Assembly: GCF_001559795.1 (NCBI RefSeq)
Contig: NZ_LOHY01000088.1
Location: 62,001 to 126,000 of the forward strand
Length of the DNA: 64,000 bases
Origin: Pseudostreptobacillus hongkongensis
GTDB taxonomy: Bacteria > Fusobacteriota > Fusobacteriia > Fusobacteriales > Leptotrichiaceae
Direction: 5' to 3'
Every line of letters begins with the position of its first letter. Positions within the stretch are counted from its first letter, which is position 1. The notes beneath the pieces were generated by a model, which was not told where the DNA came from, did no database searches, and saw only the letters and a list, made by a program, of their open reading frames with translations. Below, piece after piece: positions 36,739 to 44,705 of this stretch. The position numbers were made by a program, and so were the translations under genes.

Positions 36739-37992
36739 ATGGAAATGTTAGCTATGATTTTAGCCGGTGGAAGAGGTTCTAGACTTGATATACTTTCTGA
36801 AGAAAGAGTTAAACCAAGCGTGCCTTTTGCTGGTAAATTTAGAATAATTGACTTTACTTTAAGTAATTGTTCTAATTCTGGTATTTATGATGTGGCATTA
36901 CTTACCCAATATTTACCTTTATCTCTAAATGAACATATAGGTTCAGGAAGACCTTGGGATTTTGAAAGAAGAGATTCAAGCATTACATTGTTACAACCTC
37001 ACGAATCATTAAGAGGTCAATCATGGTATCAAGGTACTGCAGATGCTATAAGACAAAACTTAAAATTTATAAAAAATAAGAATCCTAAATATGTGTTAAT
37101 ATTATCAGGAGACCATATTTATAAAATGAATTATAAATGGATGTTAGATGAACATAAAAAGAATGATGCAGAATTAACAATAGCTGCTATTAATGTTCCT
37201 GTGGAAGAAGCATCTAGATTTGGTATTTTTGAAGTAGATGAGGATAAAAAGATTTTAAGTTTTGAAGAAAAACCAGAACATCCAAAAAGTAATTTTGCTT
37301 CAATGGGAATATATATCTTTAATACAGACTCTTTAATTAAATATATAGAAGAAGCTGAAGAAGTTGATCTTGACTTTGGTAAACATATTATACCTAAGAT
37401 GATTAAAGAAGAAAGAAAAGTATTTGTTCATTGCTATGATTCATATTGGATGGATGTAGGAACTTATGATTCATACTTAGAAGCTAACCTTGATTTAATT
37501 AAAAAATCTGAAGAAGTTGGAATAAATTTATATGATCCTAATTGGAAAATTTATACTAGAAATGAAAACTTAGCTCCAGTAAGAATAGGTGTTACTGGAA
37601 GTGTTTTAAATTCATTAATATGTAATGGATGTAAAATAGAAGGTCGTGTTGAAAATTCAGTTTTAGGACCAGGAGTTACTGTAAGACATGGATCAACTGT
37701 AAGAAATAGTATAATATTTGCAGGAACATATATAGATGAAAATACACATATAGGTACAAGTATAATAGATAAAAATGTATATATTGGTAAAAACTCTATA
37801 ATAGGACATGGAGACGATTATACACCTAATATAGAAAAACCAGACTTATTAAGTAAAGGTATAAATGTAATAGGAAAAGGTGTTAAACTTGGAGATGGAA
37901 CAGTTATTGAAAGAAATGTTAGAATTTTTTCAAAAGTTGAATTAATGAATTATGGAAACTATATAACTAGTGGTCAAACAATAAAGAAATGA
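36739..37992 (+). CDS. glgC: Glucose-1-phosphate adenylyltransferase
   Basis: A 417-aa ADP-glucose pyrophosphorylase, the committed step of glycogen synthesis. It shows [13 protein letters not shown] (nucleotide-binding loop), [59 protein letters not shown] and a C-terminal left-handed beta-helix region. The start at 36739 is 6 nt after GGAAGTG; a GTG 9 nt earlier overlaps that site. Single-subunit type, paired with glgA. No glgB, glgP or glgX nearby. Confidence 0.95.
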   Translation: MEMLAMILAGGRGSRLDILSEERVKPSVPFAGKFRIIDFTLSNCSNSGIYDVALLTQYLPLSLNEHIGSGRPWDFERRDSSITLLQPHESLRGQSWYQGTADAIRQNLKFIKNKNPKYVLILSGDHIYKMNYKWMLDEHKKNDAELTIAAINVPVEEASRFGIFEVDEDKKILSFEEKPEHPKSNFASMGIYIFNTDSLIKYIEEAEEVDLDFGKHIIPKMIKEERKVFVHCYDSYWMDVGTYDSYLEANLDLIKKSEEVGINLYDPNWKIYTRNENLAPVRIGVTGSVLNSLICNGCKIEGRVENSVLGPGVTVRHGSTVRNSIIFAGTYIDENTHIGTSIIDKNVYIGKNSIIGHGDDYTPNIEKPDLLSKGINVIGKGVKLGDGTVIERNVRIFSKVELMNYGNYITSGQTIKK

Positions 37993-38002
37993 GTTGGGAA
38001 AT

Positions 38003-39394
38003 ATGAAAATAGTATATCTAGCTTCTGAAGTTTATCCTTTTTTTAAAACTGGAGGACTTGCAGATGTTATGGAAGCCCTACCTAAAAAGATGGTAGAATT
38101 CGGTCATGATGTGACAGTTATTATGCCTAAATATGATAAAATAGGATTAAAATATTTAGAAAAAATAGAATTTGTAGATAGAATAGAAATAAATGGAGAA
38201 ATATTTAATCTTGTGAAATATCCTGATGAAAAAATAAATTACTTATTTATTGAAAATACAACATATTATGAAAGAGGACGTGTTTATGGGGATATGGATG
38301 AAGATTATCAATATGCACTATTTTGTGAAGCCTCTTTAATTTTTCTAAAAAGACAAAATATACAAGCAGATATACTTCATTGTAATGATTGGCAAACAGG
38401 TCCACTGCCGTATTTCTTAAAGGAAAGATACAAAAAATATGATCCATTTTATTGGGATATGAGGGTTGTATATACTATACATAATTTAATGTATCAAGGA
38501 AGATTTAATAATTATTCTTTTGATAGACTTGGATATTATAGAGATAGTGAAAGACTTAATTTTATGGAAATAGGACTTTCTTATTCTGATGTAATAAATA
38601 CAGTTAGTCCAAGTTATGCAAATGAAATTAAATTCCCTTATTTTGCAGAAGGACTTGAATGGATAACATCATTTAAACATATATATGGTATATTAAATGG
38701 TATAAATGAAGAATTATTTGATCCGATGAATACTAAAGATATACTTCCATATAATGTGGATGACTTGAGTAATAAATTAGAAAACAAAAGAAAATTACAA
38801 GAAATGTTTTGTTTACCTAAAAATGATGATATGATAATAGGATTAGTATCTAGATTTGTTGAAGGTAAAGGACTTGATATAGTTAGTGCAAGAATAGAAG
38901 AACTTATAAAAAATGATTCAGTACAAGTGATATTTTTAGGTTCAGGATCAAGTTATTACGAAGATTACTATAGATATCTTGAAAATAAATATCCTAATAA
39001 ATTTAAGGCTTATATAGGTTATTCAGAAAGTGTAGCTAATTTAATATATGCTGGGTCTGATTTATTCTTAATGCCATCAAGATATGAACCTTGTGGTCTT
39101 TCTCAAATGATAGCAATGAGATATGGAACTATACCGTTGGTAAGAGAAACAGGAGGATTAAGAGATACTGTTATACCTTATGATTTTACTAATGATAATG
39201 GTAATGGTTTTTCATTTTTGAATTTTAATGCTGATGATATGTTAAATACAATAAGATTTGCAGAATATGTATATTATGATAGAAAAGATGTTTGGAATAG
39301 ACTAATTAAAAGAAATATGAAAATAGATAATTCTTGGAATAAATCAGCTAGAGAATATGAAAATTTATATAATATAGCTAAACAAACTCCCTAA
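38003..39394 (+). CDS. glgA: Glycogen synthase (ADP-glucose type)
   Basis: A 463-aa GT5 glycosyltransferase that extends alpha-1,4-glucan from ADP-glucose. It has KTGGLADV at residues 15-22, HCNDWQTGPLPYFL, YTIHNLMYQG, TVSPSYANEI, GILNGINEELFDP, then SRFVEGKGLDI and PSRYEPCGLSQMIAMRYGTIPLVRETGGL. The ATG at 38003 fits the family start; the TTG at 37994 has no better support. It is 10 nt from glgC and ends in a clear terminator. Confidence 0.95.
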   Translation: MKIVYLASEVYPFFKTGGLADVMEALPKKMVEFGHDVTVIMPKYDKIGLKYLEKIEFVDRIEINGEIFNLVKYPDEKINYLFIENTTYYERGRVYGDMDEDYQYALFCEASLIFLKRQNIQADILHCNDWQTGPLPYFLKERYKKYDPFYWDMRVVYTIHNLMYQGRFNNYSFDRLGYYRDSERLNFMEIGLSYSDVINTVSPSYANEIKFPYFAEGLEWITSFKHIYGILNGINEELFDPMNTKDILPYNVDDLSNKLENKRKLQEMFCLPKNDDMIIGLVSRFVEGKGLDIVSARIEELIKNDSVQVIFLGSGSSYYEDYYRYLENKYPNKFKAYIGYSESVANLIYAGSDLFLMPSRYEPCGLSQMIAMRYGTIPLVRETGGLRDTVIPYDFTNDNGNGFSFLNFNADDMLNTIRFAEYVYYDRKDVWNRLIKRNMKIDNSWNKSAREYENLYNIAKQTP

Positions 39395-39407
39395 AAATAT
39401 ATTGATT

Positions 39408-39437
39408 GGTATGCATTTTAATGATGCATACCTTTTT
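39408..39437 (+). terminator. glgA terminator
   Basis: Stem GGTATGCAT/ATGCATACC (9 bp) with a 7-nt loop is followed by TTTTT. The 47-bp direct repeat starts at the very next base. Confidence 0.9.
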
Positions 39438-39484
39438 ATATAATATCATAATAGTAGATTTTTTTGTTTATTATATGGTATAAT
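39438..39484 (+). repeat. 47-bp direct repeat, left copy
   Basis: This is identical over all 47 bases to 44706-44752. It carries TTTTTTT, then TTATATGGTATAAT with the extended -10. In this left copy nothing is encoded downstream except a terminator-like hairpin at 39515, so any transcript would be only about 70 nt. The identity ends at both sides abruptly (T versus C on the left, C versus T on the right). Confidence 0.95.
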
Positions 39485-39514
39485 CAGACATTTCGATAGA
39501 AAAAAAGATAAAAA

Positions 39515-39566
39515 ATGCCCTTAACCTACTAAAAATGCAGGTTGTAGGGCATATATTTTTATTTTA
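39515..39566. terminator. Bidirectional terminator-like hairpin
   Basis: ATGCCCT plus AACCT pair with AGGTT plus AGGGCAT around an 11-nt loop. T-rich DNA follows on the plus side and an A-rich tract (T-rich on minus) precedes it. It would end the minus-strand relic frame and any transcript from the left repeat copy. Confidence 0.65.
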
Positions 39567-39578
39567 AAAGTGTAGACA

Positions 39579-39850
39579 TTAAATCTTAATCTTACAATTT
39601 TTCACAATATTTCTAATGTCATTACCATTAACTACAGTCTTATCTATCTGTATATCTAATAATTCAGTTATTTTATTATCTATTATACCTTCTCCTTTCC
39701 CTACATTGAAAAAGGAAACACATTTTGAATAAATAGAAAAAAATGAAAGTGTAATAATTATTAGAGTAAACATAAATTCTAAAATTATTACATTTTTTTT
39801 AAAATGTAAAAAAATAATTCCGTAATATGAAATATAGAAGGTAGAAAGGT
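39579..39850 (-). pseudogene. Relic small gene with a pilin-like hydrophobic start, minus strand
   Basis: The minus-strand frame ends at 39579 and is open up to about 39850. It reads FKKNVIILEFMFTLIIITL, then SIYSKCVSFFNVGKGEGI, and DKTVVNGNDIRNIVKNCKIKI. The hydrophobic EF-containing segment recalls TadE/pseudopilin-type N-termini. The first ATG (39773) has no Shine-Dalgarno and would cut the hydrophobic segment, so the 5' end seems lost. A 64-aa protein from that ATG cannot be excluded. Confidence 0.35.
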
Positions 39851-39935
39851 TTGCGCATTATTGTTTGAAAAAGTAGAAAAATAGGGTATTAAGAACATGT
39901 TCTTTAGAGTATAATTTTTAAATAGGTAACAAATA

Positions 39936-39964
39936 TTGACAAATTAAATAGGGGGGGGTATAAT
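39936..39964 (+). promoter_or_regulatory. Phase-variable promoter of adhesin 1 with a G8 tract in the spacer
   Basis: TTGACA (39936-39941) and TATAAT (39959-39964) are both perfect hexamers, separated by exactly 17 bp of which the last 8 are G (39951-39958). Gain or loss of a G would move the spacer to 18 or 16 bp and change promoter strength. Written here, the tract has the optimal length, so the copy sequenced should be ON. Confidence 0.88.
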
Positions 39965-39992
39965 AATCTCTGATATTAAGAAAACTAGAATA

Positions 39993-40005
39993 AGGAGAAT
40001 AAATA
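39993..40005 (+). promoter_or_regulatory. Ribosome binding site pointing to an ATA start for adhesin 1
   Basis: AAGGAGA (39992-39998) is followed 4-5 nt later by ATA (40003), in frame with adhesin 1 and open to it. The TTG at 40036 and ATG at 40054 have no comparable site. The extra residues (EKIDKLLKRYLKRK before VKMTTALLV) form a basic extended signal region, so ATG to ATA mutation or a rare ATA start is likely. Confidence 0.55.
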
Positions 40006-40035
40006 GAAAAAATTGATAAATTATTAAAAAGATAT

Positions 40036-41658
40036 TTGAAAAGAAAAGTTAAAATGACAACTGCTTTGTTAGTTGCATTTTTGATTAGTGGGAGTTTGAG
40101 TTTTGCAAGTTCTAATGCTAGTGATACAGGTCCAGCTGATGTAGTTGAAGATAATCTTACTGATCTTTATTTAGAACCAGGAACATATACTCCAGATGAA
40201 GAAGGAAATATTAATATGACACTTATACATAGGCAAGGTGGTAATGGAGAAGATATGCCTGATGACTATAAGTATAATATGCCTAAAGAAGAATATGATA
40301 AGTTAAGTGATCATGATAAAGAAGTATTAGAAAAAAGAAGAGTTATAATAAAAAATGTTGTTAATAAGGATAAAATGACAGGAGATGTAACATCTACTAC
40401 ATTAACAATTACAAATGGAGATAATAGATTATTTGGAGATTCTAATTTAACAGTAGAACTTAAAGAAGATACAGTAGATACAGTACATTTAAAAGAAAAT
40501 GCAGTAACAGAAAGTAAGTTAGCAACAGATTCAGTTACTGAAGGTAAAATTAAAGATAATGCAGTTACAAGTTCTAAATTAGCAACAGATTCAGTAACAA
40601 CAGCTAAGATATTAGATAAAAATGTTACAACAGAAAAACTTGCAGATGGAGCAGTAACAACAGAAAAATTAGGAGCAAGTTCAGTAACTGAAGAAAAAAT
40701 TCAAGATGGAGCAATTTCAAAAGATAAATTAAATACTGCTTTAAAAAATGAAATAGATGGAAAAGTTAATTTAAATGGAGAAAATATTGATGCAGAATCT
40801 AAAAAGAAATTAACAGTTAAATTAACAGAAGGAGCAGATGTATTAACAACACCAACAAATACAATAGTTACAGATACAATAGTAAAATCAGGACTAGATA
40901 AAAAGGTAGATATAGAATCTGTAAAAGGAAATATTACTTCTAAAACATTAATAATTAAAAATGGCGAAAAGAGATTAATTGGTGATTCTGATTTAGAAAT
41001 AGAAATTAAAGAAAGTTCTATTACAAAAGAAAAATTATCTCAACCTTTAAAAACTAAGATTGATGAAATAGATAATAAAGCAGATACTAATGCTACAAAT
41101 ATATCAATACCTAACTATGTAAGAGCATTAAGTCGTGGAGCTAGTATTGAAAATCCTAATGAAATGTTAGTTAAAGATAGTGAAGTTAAAAAATATCTAG
41201 ATTTAAATTACTATACAAAGCTAGAAGTTGATCGTATTAGTTCTAAATCAGATGTTGCACTTAGTGGAGTAGCTAATGCTGTTGCAATGGCAAATTTACC
41301 ACAAGTATCAAGCTATAATGATTATAGACATATGGTTTCAGCATCTTATGGTAATTATGCAGGTCAAAGTGCTATATCAGTTGGTTTAAGTGGATTAACA
41401 GAAAATAATAGAGTGACATATAAATTATCTGGTGCACTTAATACTAAAGGGGAATTAGCACTAGGATTAGGTATAGGAGTAATGATAGGCAAAGCTAAAA
41501 CACCAACGGTTGAAATGCCTACATCAATAAAAGATAAACTTGCAAAATCTGAAAATGAGAGAAAAGAAATGCAACAAAAATTATTAGAACAATCAAATCA
41601 AATAAACGATTTGTATAATATAATAAAAGAATTAAAACAAGAATTGAAAAAAAGATAA
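40036..41658 (+). CDS. Trimeric autotransporter adhesin with YadA-like anchor (adhesin 1)
   Basis: A 540-aa outer-membrane adhesin when counted from the TTG at 40036. A signal region (MTTALLVAFLISGSLSFAS) is followed by a short repeat TLTITNGDNRLFGDSNL, a fibre-like stretch of about eight VTxxKL units (residues 156-233), and a second copy of the NG-RLIGDSDL unit. The YadA anchor follows (residues about 405-485, GVANAVAMANLPQ, SVGLSGLTE, LALGLGIGV). It then has a 55-residue coiled-coil tail. The true start may be an ATA at 40003 behind AAGGAGA, giving an N-terminus EKIDKLLKRYLKRK. Confidence 0.88.
   Translation: MKRKVKMTTALLVAFLISGSLSFASSNASDTGPADVVEDNLTDLYLEPGTYTPDEEGNINMTLIHRQGGNGEDMPDDYKYNMPKEEYDKLSDHDKEVLEKRRVIIKNVVNKDKMTGDVTSTTLTITNGDNRLFGDSNLTVELKEDTVDTVHLKENAVTESKLATDSVTEGKIKDNAVTSSKLATDSVTTAKILDKNVTTEKLADGAVTTEKLGASSVTEEKIQDGAISKDKLNTALKNEIDGKVNLNGENIDAESKKKLTVKLTEGADVLTTPTNTIVTDTIVKSGLDKKVDIESVKGNITSKTLIIKNGEKRLIGDSDLEIEIKESSITKEKLSQPLKTKIDEIDNKADTNATNISIPNYVRALSRGASIENPNEMLVKDSEVKKYLDLNYYTKLEVDRISSKSDVALSGVANAVAMANLPQVSSYNDYRHMVSASYGNYAGQSAISVGLSGLTENNRVTYKLSGALNTKGELALGLGIGVMIGKAKTPTVEMPTSIKDKLAKSENERKEMQQKLLEQSNQINDLYNIIKELKQELKKR
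40501..40735 (+). repeat. Coding repeats in adhesin 1 (VTxxKL units)
   Basis: About eight units of 9-11 residues follow one another, such as AVTESKLATDS, VTEGKIKDN, AVTSSKLATDS and VTTAKILDKN. The DNA copies are also similar (GCAGTTACA and AAATTAGCAACAGATTCAG recur). The pattern resembles phage tail-fibre or stalk repeats that trimerise. Confidence 0.8.
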
Positions 41659-41676
41659 ATTGAGATAGTTATTGAG

Positions 41677-41715
41677 AAATACTCCATAAAACTCATGTGA
41701 GTTAATGGCGTATTT
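41677..41715 (+). terminator. Possible terminator after adhesin 1
   Basis: A long interrupted hairpin: AAATAC/GTATTT, then CCAT/ATGG, then AACTCA/TGAGTT around a 2-nt loop. The downstream sequence is AT-rich but has no clean T-tract, so termination strength is uncertain. Confidence 0.5.
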
Positions 41716-41783
41716 ATATTTAATATAGAAAGTATAATGGTTAAAAATATGATTAATTATTAGATATATTGACATTAACAATA

Positions 41784-41812
41784 TTGACAAATTATGTTGG
41801 GGGGGGTATAAT
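41784..41812 (+). promoter_or_regulatory. Phase-variable promoter of adhesin 2 with a G8 tract in the spacer
   Basis: TTGACA (41784-41789), a 17-bp spacer ending in eight Gs (41799-41806) and TATAAT (41807-41812) repeat the architecture of the adhesin 1 promoter. The first spacer bases AATTA are also shared. The ATG is 22 nt beyond the -10, so the leader is just the Shine-Dalgarno AAAAGGAGG. Confidence 0.88.
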
Positions 41813-41833
41813 TTATACTGAAAAGGAGGTTGT

Positions 41834-44407
41834 ATGAATAAGAAAAAGATTTTATTAATACTAGGTTTAATAATTATTGGAACAAGTATTAAAGCTTCTC
41901 CGACAGCCGATGAACTAAATGATAAGATAAATGCATTACAACAACAAATAGATGTATTAAAAAGAAAAAATGCTAATGCTTATTATGTTAAGATTAAAGG
42001 TGATGTATATGATACTGCTGTAAATACACCTAATGATACTGCAGATATAGGAGATGTTGGAGTAGATGGAGGATTAACACTATTACAAAGTGGTATTGCC
42101 ATAGGACCAAGAGCAACAGTAAAAAATGCACCTAATGAACCTACAATAGGAGGGCAAAGAGATGCTACAAATGGAATAGCTGTTGGAGTTAGAGCACAAG
42201 TATTTGGAGCTAAAGATGGATTAGCTATAGGGACAGGAGCAAAAGTTGATACTGGAGCACAAGGTTCAATAGCAATAGGAACAGGGACAGAGGTTAGTAG
42301 AAAATTAGATGAAAGAAATATCCAAAATTTAGCTAGATGGTCAGTAGCTATAGGGACAAAGAATGTAAAATCACATGCTGAAAATGGAATAGCTATAGGG
42401 TCAGCAGATATACTAGCTGAAGATGTTGGTAGTGTAGCGATAGGTTCAAATGAAATAAAAGCAACACAACGTGCAGGTGTGGCTATAGGATCTGCAAAAA
42501 TAAGTTCTACAAGTATGAGTTCAGTAGCAATAGGGTCATCTGGTATATCTTCAACAGGACATACAAGTGTGGCGATAGGGTCTTGGGTAGTTAGTTCTAC
42601 GGCGAGTACCAGTGTTGCATTGGGGTCATCATATATAGAGGCAACTGATGAATATGCTCTTGCGGTAGGGTCAGAAAAGGTAAAATCTAAAAAGAATAAA
42701 AGTGTGGCAATAGGAGCATATAAAATAGAATCGGAAGCAGATAATTCTGTGGCAATAGGTTCAAACGAAGTATATTCAAAAGCAGAAAAAGCTATTGCTT
42801 TTGGTAATAATGTAGAAGTTAATGATAAAAATTCTATTGCGATAGGTTCAAGTTTAATATCACGTGGATTAAATGCGATAACTATTGGTAATAATTCAAA
42901 AGTTTCAAAAAATGATACAATAGCAATAGGGTCAAACACAATAGCATCTGGTATAAATGGTATTACTATAGGTAATAATTCTAAAGTATTAAAAGATGAT
43001 AATGTGGCACTAGGGAGTGATTCTCTAGCTAATAAAGAAAGTAAAATATTAGGGTATAATCCTTATGAAATGTTTAATAAAGATGTTAGTAAGGGTGACC
43101 AAAATAAATTTATTACAGATAAAGCAATGGATTATAATAGAATAGATGCAGAAATTACACAACTTGAAACTGAAAAAGTAAATTTACAAACTGAACTTGC
43201 TGCAATAGAAAAACAAATGGAAACTACACATGATGATACGGAATATAATAAATTAATGAGACAACAAAGTTTGAAAAAATGGTATATAGGAGAAAAAGAG
43301 AAAGAAATTTCAACAAAAATAAAAGAAAGAAATGATTTATATCTACCTTGGATGTCAACATCAGGAGCAGTGTCAGTTGGTAATGTAGAAAAAGGTATAA
43401 CAAGACAAATAACAAATGTATCGGCAGGAACTTTACTAACAGATGCCGTAAATGTAGCACAACTTAGAAATATTACATTAAATGTTAGAACGACAAAAGA
43501 TGGAGATATACATAAAATAAAATTGTCTGAAAGTACTCTTAACTTAATTGGAGAAAATGGTATAACAACTAGAGTTGATGATAAAGGTAATATAATGATA
43601 GGAATGGCTAATGGAACAACACCACAACCAACTCCAACACCACAACCAACTCCAACACCACAACCAGCCCCACAACCAACTCCAACACCACAACCAGCAC
43701 CAACTCCAGATAACACTATAGGAATAGGTAAAGTTGAAAAAGATAATTCTAATACTGTAACAGGTGGAACAGTATACAATGCTATAAATCCTATAATAGA
43801 AAAAGTTAATACTATAGGAACAGGTAAAGTAACAGTTGGAAATAACAATACTGTAACAGGAGATACAGTAGCTAAAGCTATAAATAGTATTGATAGAGTT
43901 AAATTTACTTCAAATTCAGAATACATAACAGTAGATAAAGTTGAAACTACTGATAATAATGGAGTTAAAACAGTTGATTATAAGTTAAAATTTGATGATT
44001 CTAAATTAGGTAATGTTAGTAAATCAGCAGATGCTGGAATAGCAAGTGCAATAGCAATGGCAAATTTACCACAAATAAATAATTCAACAGGACATAGATT
44101 TAATATAGCGAGTGCTATTGGTATACATAAAGGAGAAACAAGTATAGCGCTAGGTTTAAGTGGAATAAATCATAGAGGAACATTAGTATATAGAGCAAGT
44201 GGAACACTAAATACTAAAGGTAATGTATCATTTGGACTAGGTATAGGTTACCAATTTGATAAGAATACAAGAGATAATGATACTGAAAGAAATGATATAA
44301 ATGAACTTAAAAATAAATTAGAAAATTTATCACGTGAAAATTCTGAATATAAAAATAGTATCAATCAATTGTTAAAGAGATTAGAAGCTTTAGAAAAAAA
44401 TAAATAA
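41834..44407 (+). CDS. Trimeric autotransporter adhesin with YadA-like head and anchor (adhesin 2)
   Basis: An 857-aa protein. A signal peptide (ILLILGLIIIGTSIKA) is followed by a short coiled coil. Next is a head of about 18 YadA-type 13-17-residue units with the consensus (S/G)(V/I)AIGS (residues about 87-400), a coiled-coil neck, a Pro-Gln-Thr linker (597-625), duplicated IGKV/GTGKV-NTVTG units, the YadA anchor barrel (about 730-810) and a coiled-coil tail (811-857). Usual YadA proteins end at the barrel. An AAGGAGG stands 5 nt before the ATG. Long antisense frames are shadows of its repeats. Confidence 0.93.
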   Translation: MNKKKILLILGLIIIGTSIKASPTADELNDKINALQQQIDVLKRKNANAYYVKIKGDVYDTAVNTPNDTADIGDVGVDGGLTLLQSGIAIGPRATVKNAPNEPTIGGQRDATNGIAVGVRAQVFGAKDGLAIGTGAKVDTGAQGSIAIGTGTEVSRKLDERNIQNLARWSVAIGTKNVKSHAENGIAIGSADILAEDVGSVAIGSNEIKATQRAGVAIGSAKISSTSMSSVAIGSSGISSTGHTSVAIGSWVVSSTASTSVALGSSYIEATDEYALAVGSEKVKSKKNKSVAIGAYKIESEADNSVAIGSNEVYSKAEKAIAFGNNVEVNDKNSIAIGSSLISRGLNAITIGNNSKVSKNDTIAIGSNTIASGINGITIGNNSKVLKDDNVALGSDSLANKESKILGYNPYEMFNKDVSKGDQNKFITDKAMDYNRIDAEITQLETEKVNLQTELAAIEKQMETTHDDTEYNKLMRQQSLKKWYIGEKEKEISTKIKERNDLYLPWMSTSGAVSVGNVEKGITRQITNVSAGTLLTDAVNVAQLRNITLNVRTTKDGDIHKIKLSESTLNLIGENGITTRVDDKGNIMIGMANGTTPQPTPTPQPTPTPQPAPQPTPTPQPAPTPDNTIGIGKVEKDNSNTVTGGTVYNAINPIIEKVNTIGTGKVTVGNNNTVTGDTVAKAINSIDRVKFTSNSEYITVDKVETTDNNGVKTVDYKLKFDDSKLGNVSKSADAGIASAIAMANLPQINNSTGHRFNIASAIGIHKGETSIALGLSGINHRGTLVYRASGTLNTKGNVSFGLGIGYQFDKNTRDNDTERNDINELKNKLENLSRENSEYKNSINQLLKRLEALEKNK
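42094..43040 (+). repeat. YadA head repeats in adhesin 2
   Basis: Tandem degenerate units read GLAIGTGAKVDTGAQ, GSIAIGTGTEVS, SVAIGSNEIKATQRA, GVAIGSAKISSTSM and so on, each one turn of a left-handed beta-roll. The repeated GCAATAGG and ATAGGGTCA words appear at DNA level. Two adjacent units, ITIGNNSKVSKNDTIAIGSNTIASGING and its neighbour, are near copies. Confidence 0.9.
43622..43708 (+). repeat. Proline-rich coding microrepeat in adhesin 2
   Basis: An in-frame 18-bp unit coding PQPTPT occurs about three times, mixed with 12-bp units coding PQPA, in all 87 bp coding 29 residues. Unit size is a multiple of three, so slippage would change linker length without a frameshift. Confidence 0.85.
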
Positions 44408-44431
44408 TATTTATAATAATTTTAATTAAGG

Positions 44432-44467
44432 CATGTGATTATAACATTTTATAATCACATGTTTTTT
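44432..44467 (+). terminator. Terminator after adhesin 2
   Basis: A perfect 13-bp stem CATGTGATTATAA/TTATAATCACATG with loop CATT is followed by TTTTTT. Confidence 0.92.
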
Positions 44468-44705
44468 AATTAGATAAAAATTTGGGTAACGATTGACGGT
44501 TGATTGGTATTCTTGACAATATATTAATTTTACTAATGATTTTTGGGGGTGAAAATTTGGTTAGTGAGAAACTGATATAAATGAAATAAGTTTATATCTT
44601 ATTAAAATTAAAAAATTATTATCTAATGGGAAGTATGATTTTGTGCATTTGGGGTTTACAAAAAAATTAATTTAAAAATTTTGTGCATTTTAAACTTTAC
44701 ACTCC
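44468..44705. other. Gene-free stretch between adhesin 2 and acpP
   Basis: The gap between adhesin 2 and acpP is 385 bp. Apart from the terminator and the right repeat copy it holds a TTGACA (44513-44518), an isolated G5 run (44545-44549) and a 13-bp direct repeat ATTTTGTGCATTT (44638-44650 and 44678-44690). No gene is visible. It might be the debris of a third G-tract adhesin promoter, but spacing does not fit. Confidence 0.4.

Larger units (their letters stand above)
39485..40002. other. Non-coding stretch at the left end of the adhesin island
   Basis: This roughly 520-bp stretch holds a bidirectional terminator-like hairpin (39515-39566), a minus-strand relic reading frame (39579 to about 39850), and a perfect 14-bp palindrome AAGAACATGTTCTT (39891-39904). 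It also holds the G-tract promoter of the first adhesin (39936-39964). No other gene is supported. Confidence 0.6.

Noticed and set aside
41983-43926. Two long minus-strand frames (318 and 264 codons) antisense to adhesin 2
   Set aside because: They mirror the repetitive head units and the Pro-Gln-Thr linker (giving monotonous PIAT- and GVGC-like protein), have no Shine-Dalgarno, and the plus strand encodes an obvious autotransporter.
44513-44549. A third G-tract promoter after adhesin 2 (TTGACA then G5)
   Set aside because: The G run starts 26 bp after the -35, there is no TATAAT behind it and no gene downstream. At best it is debris.
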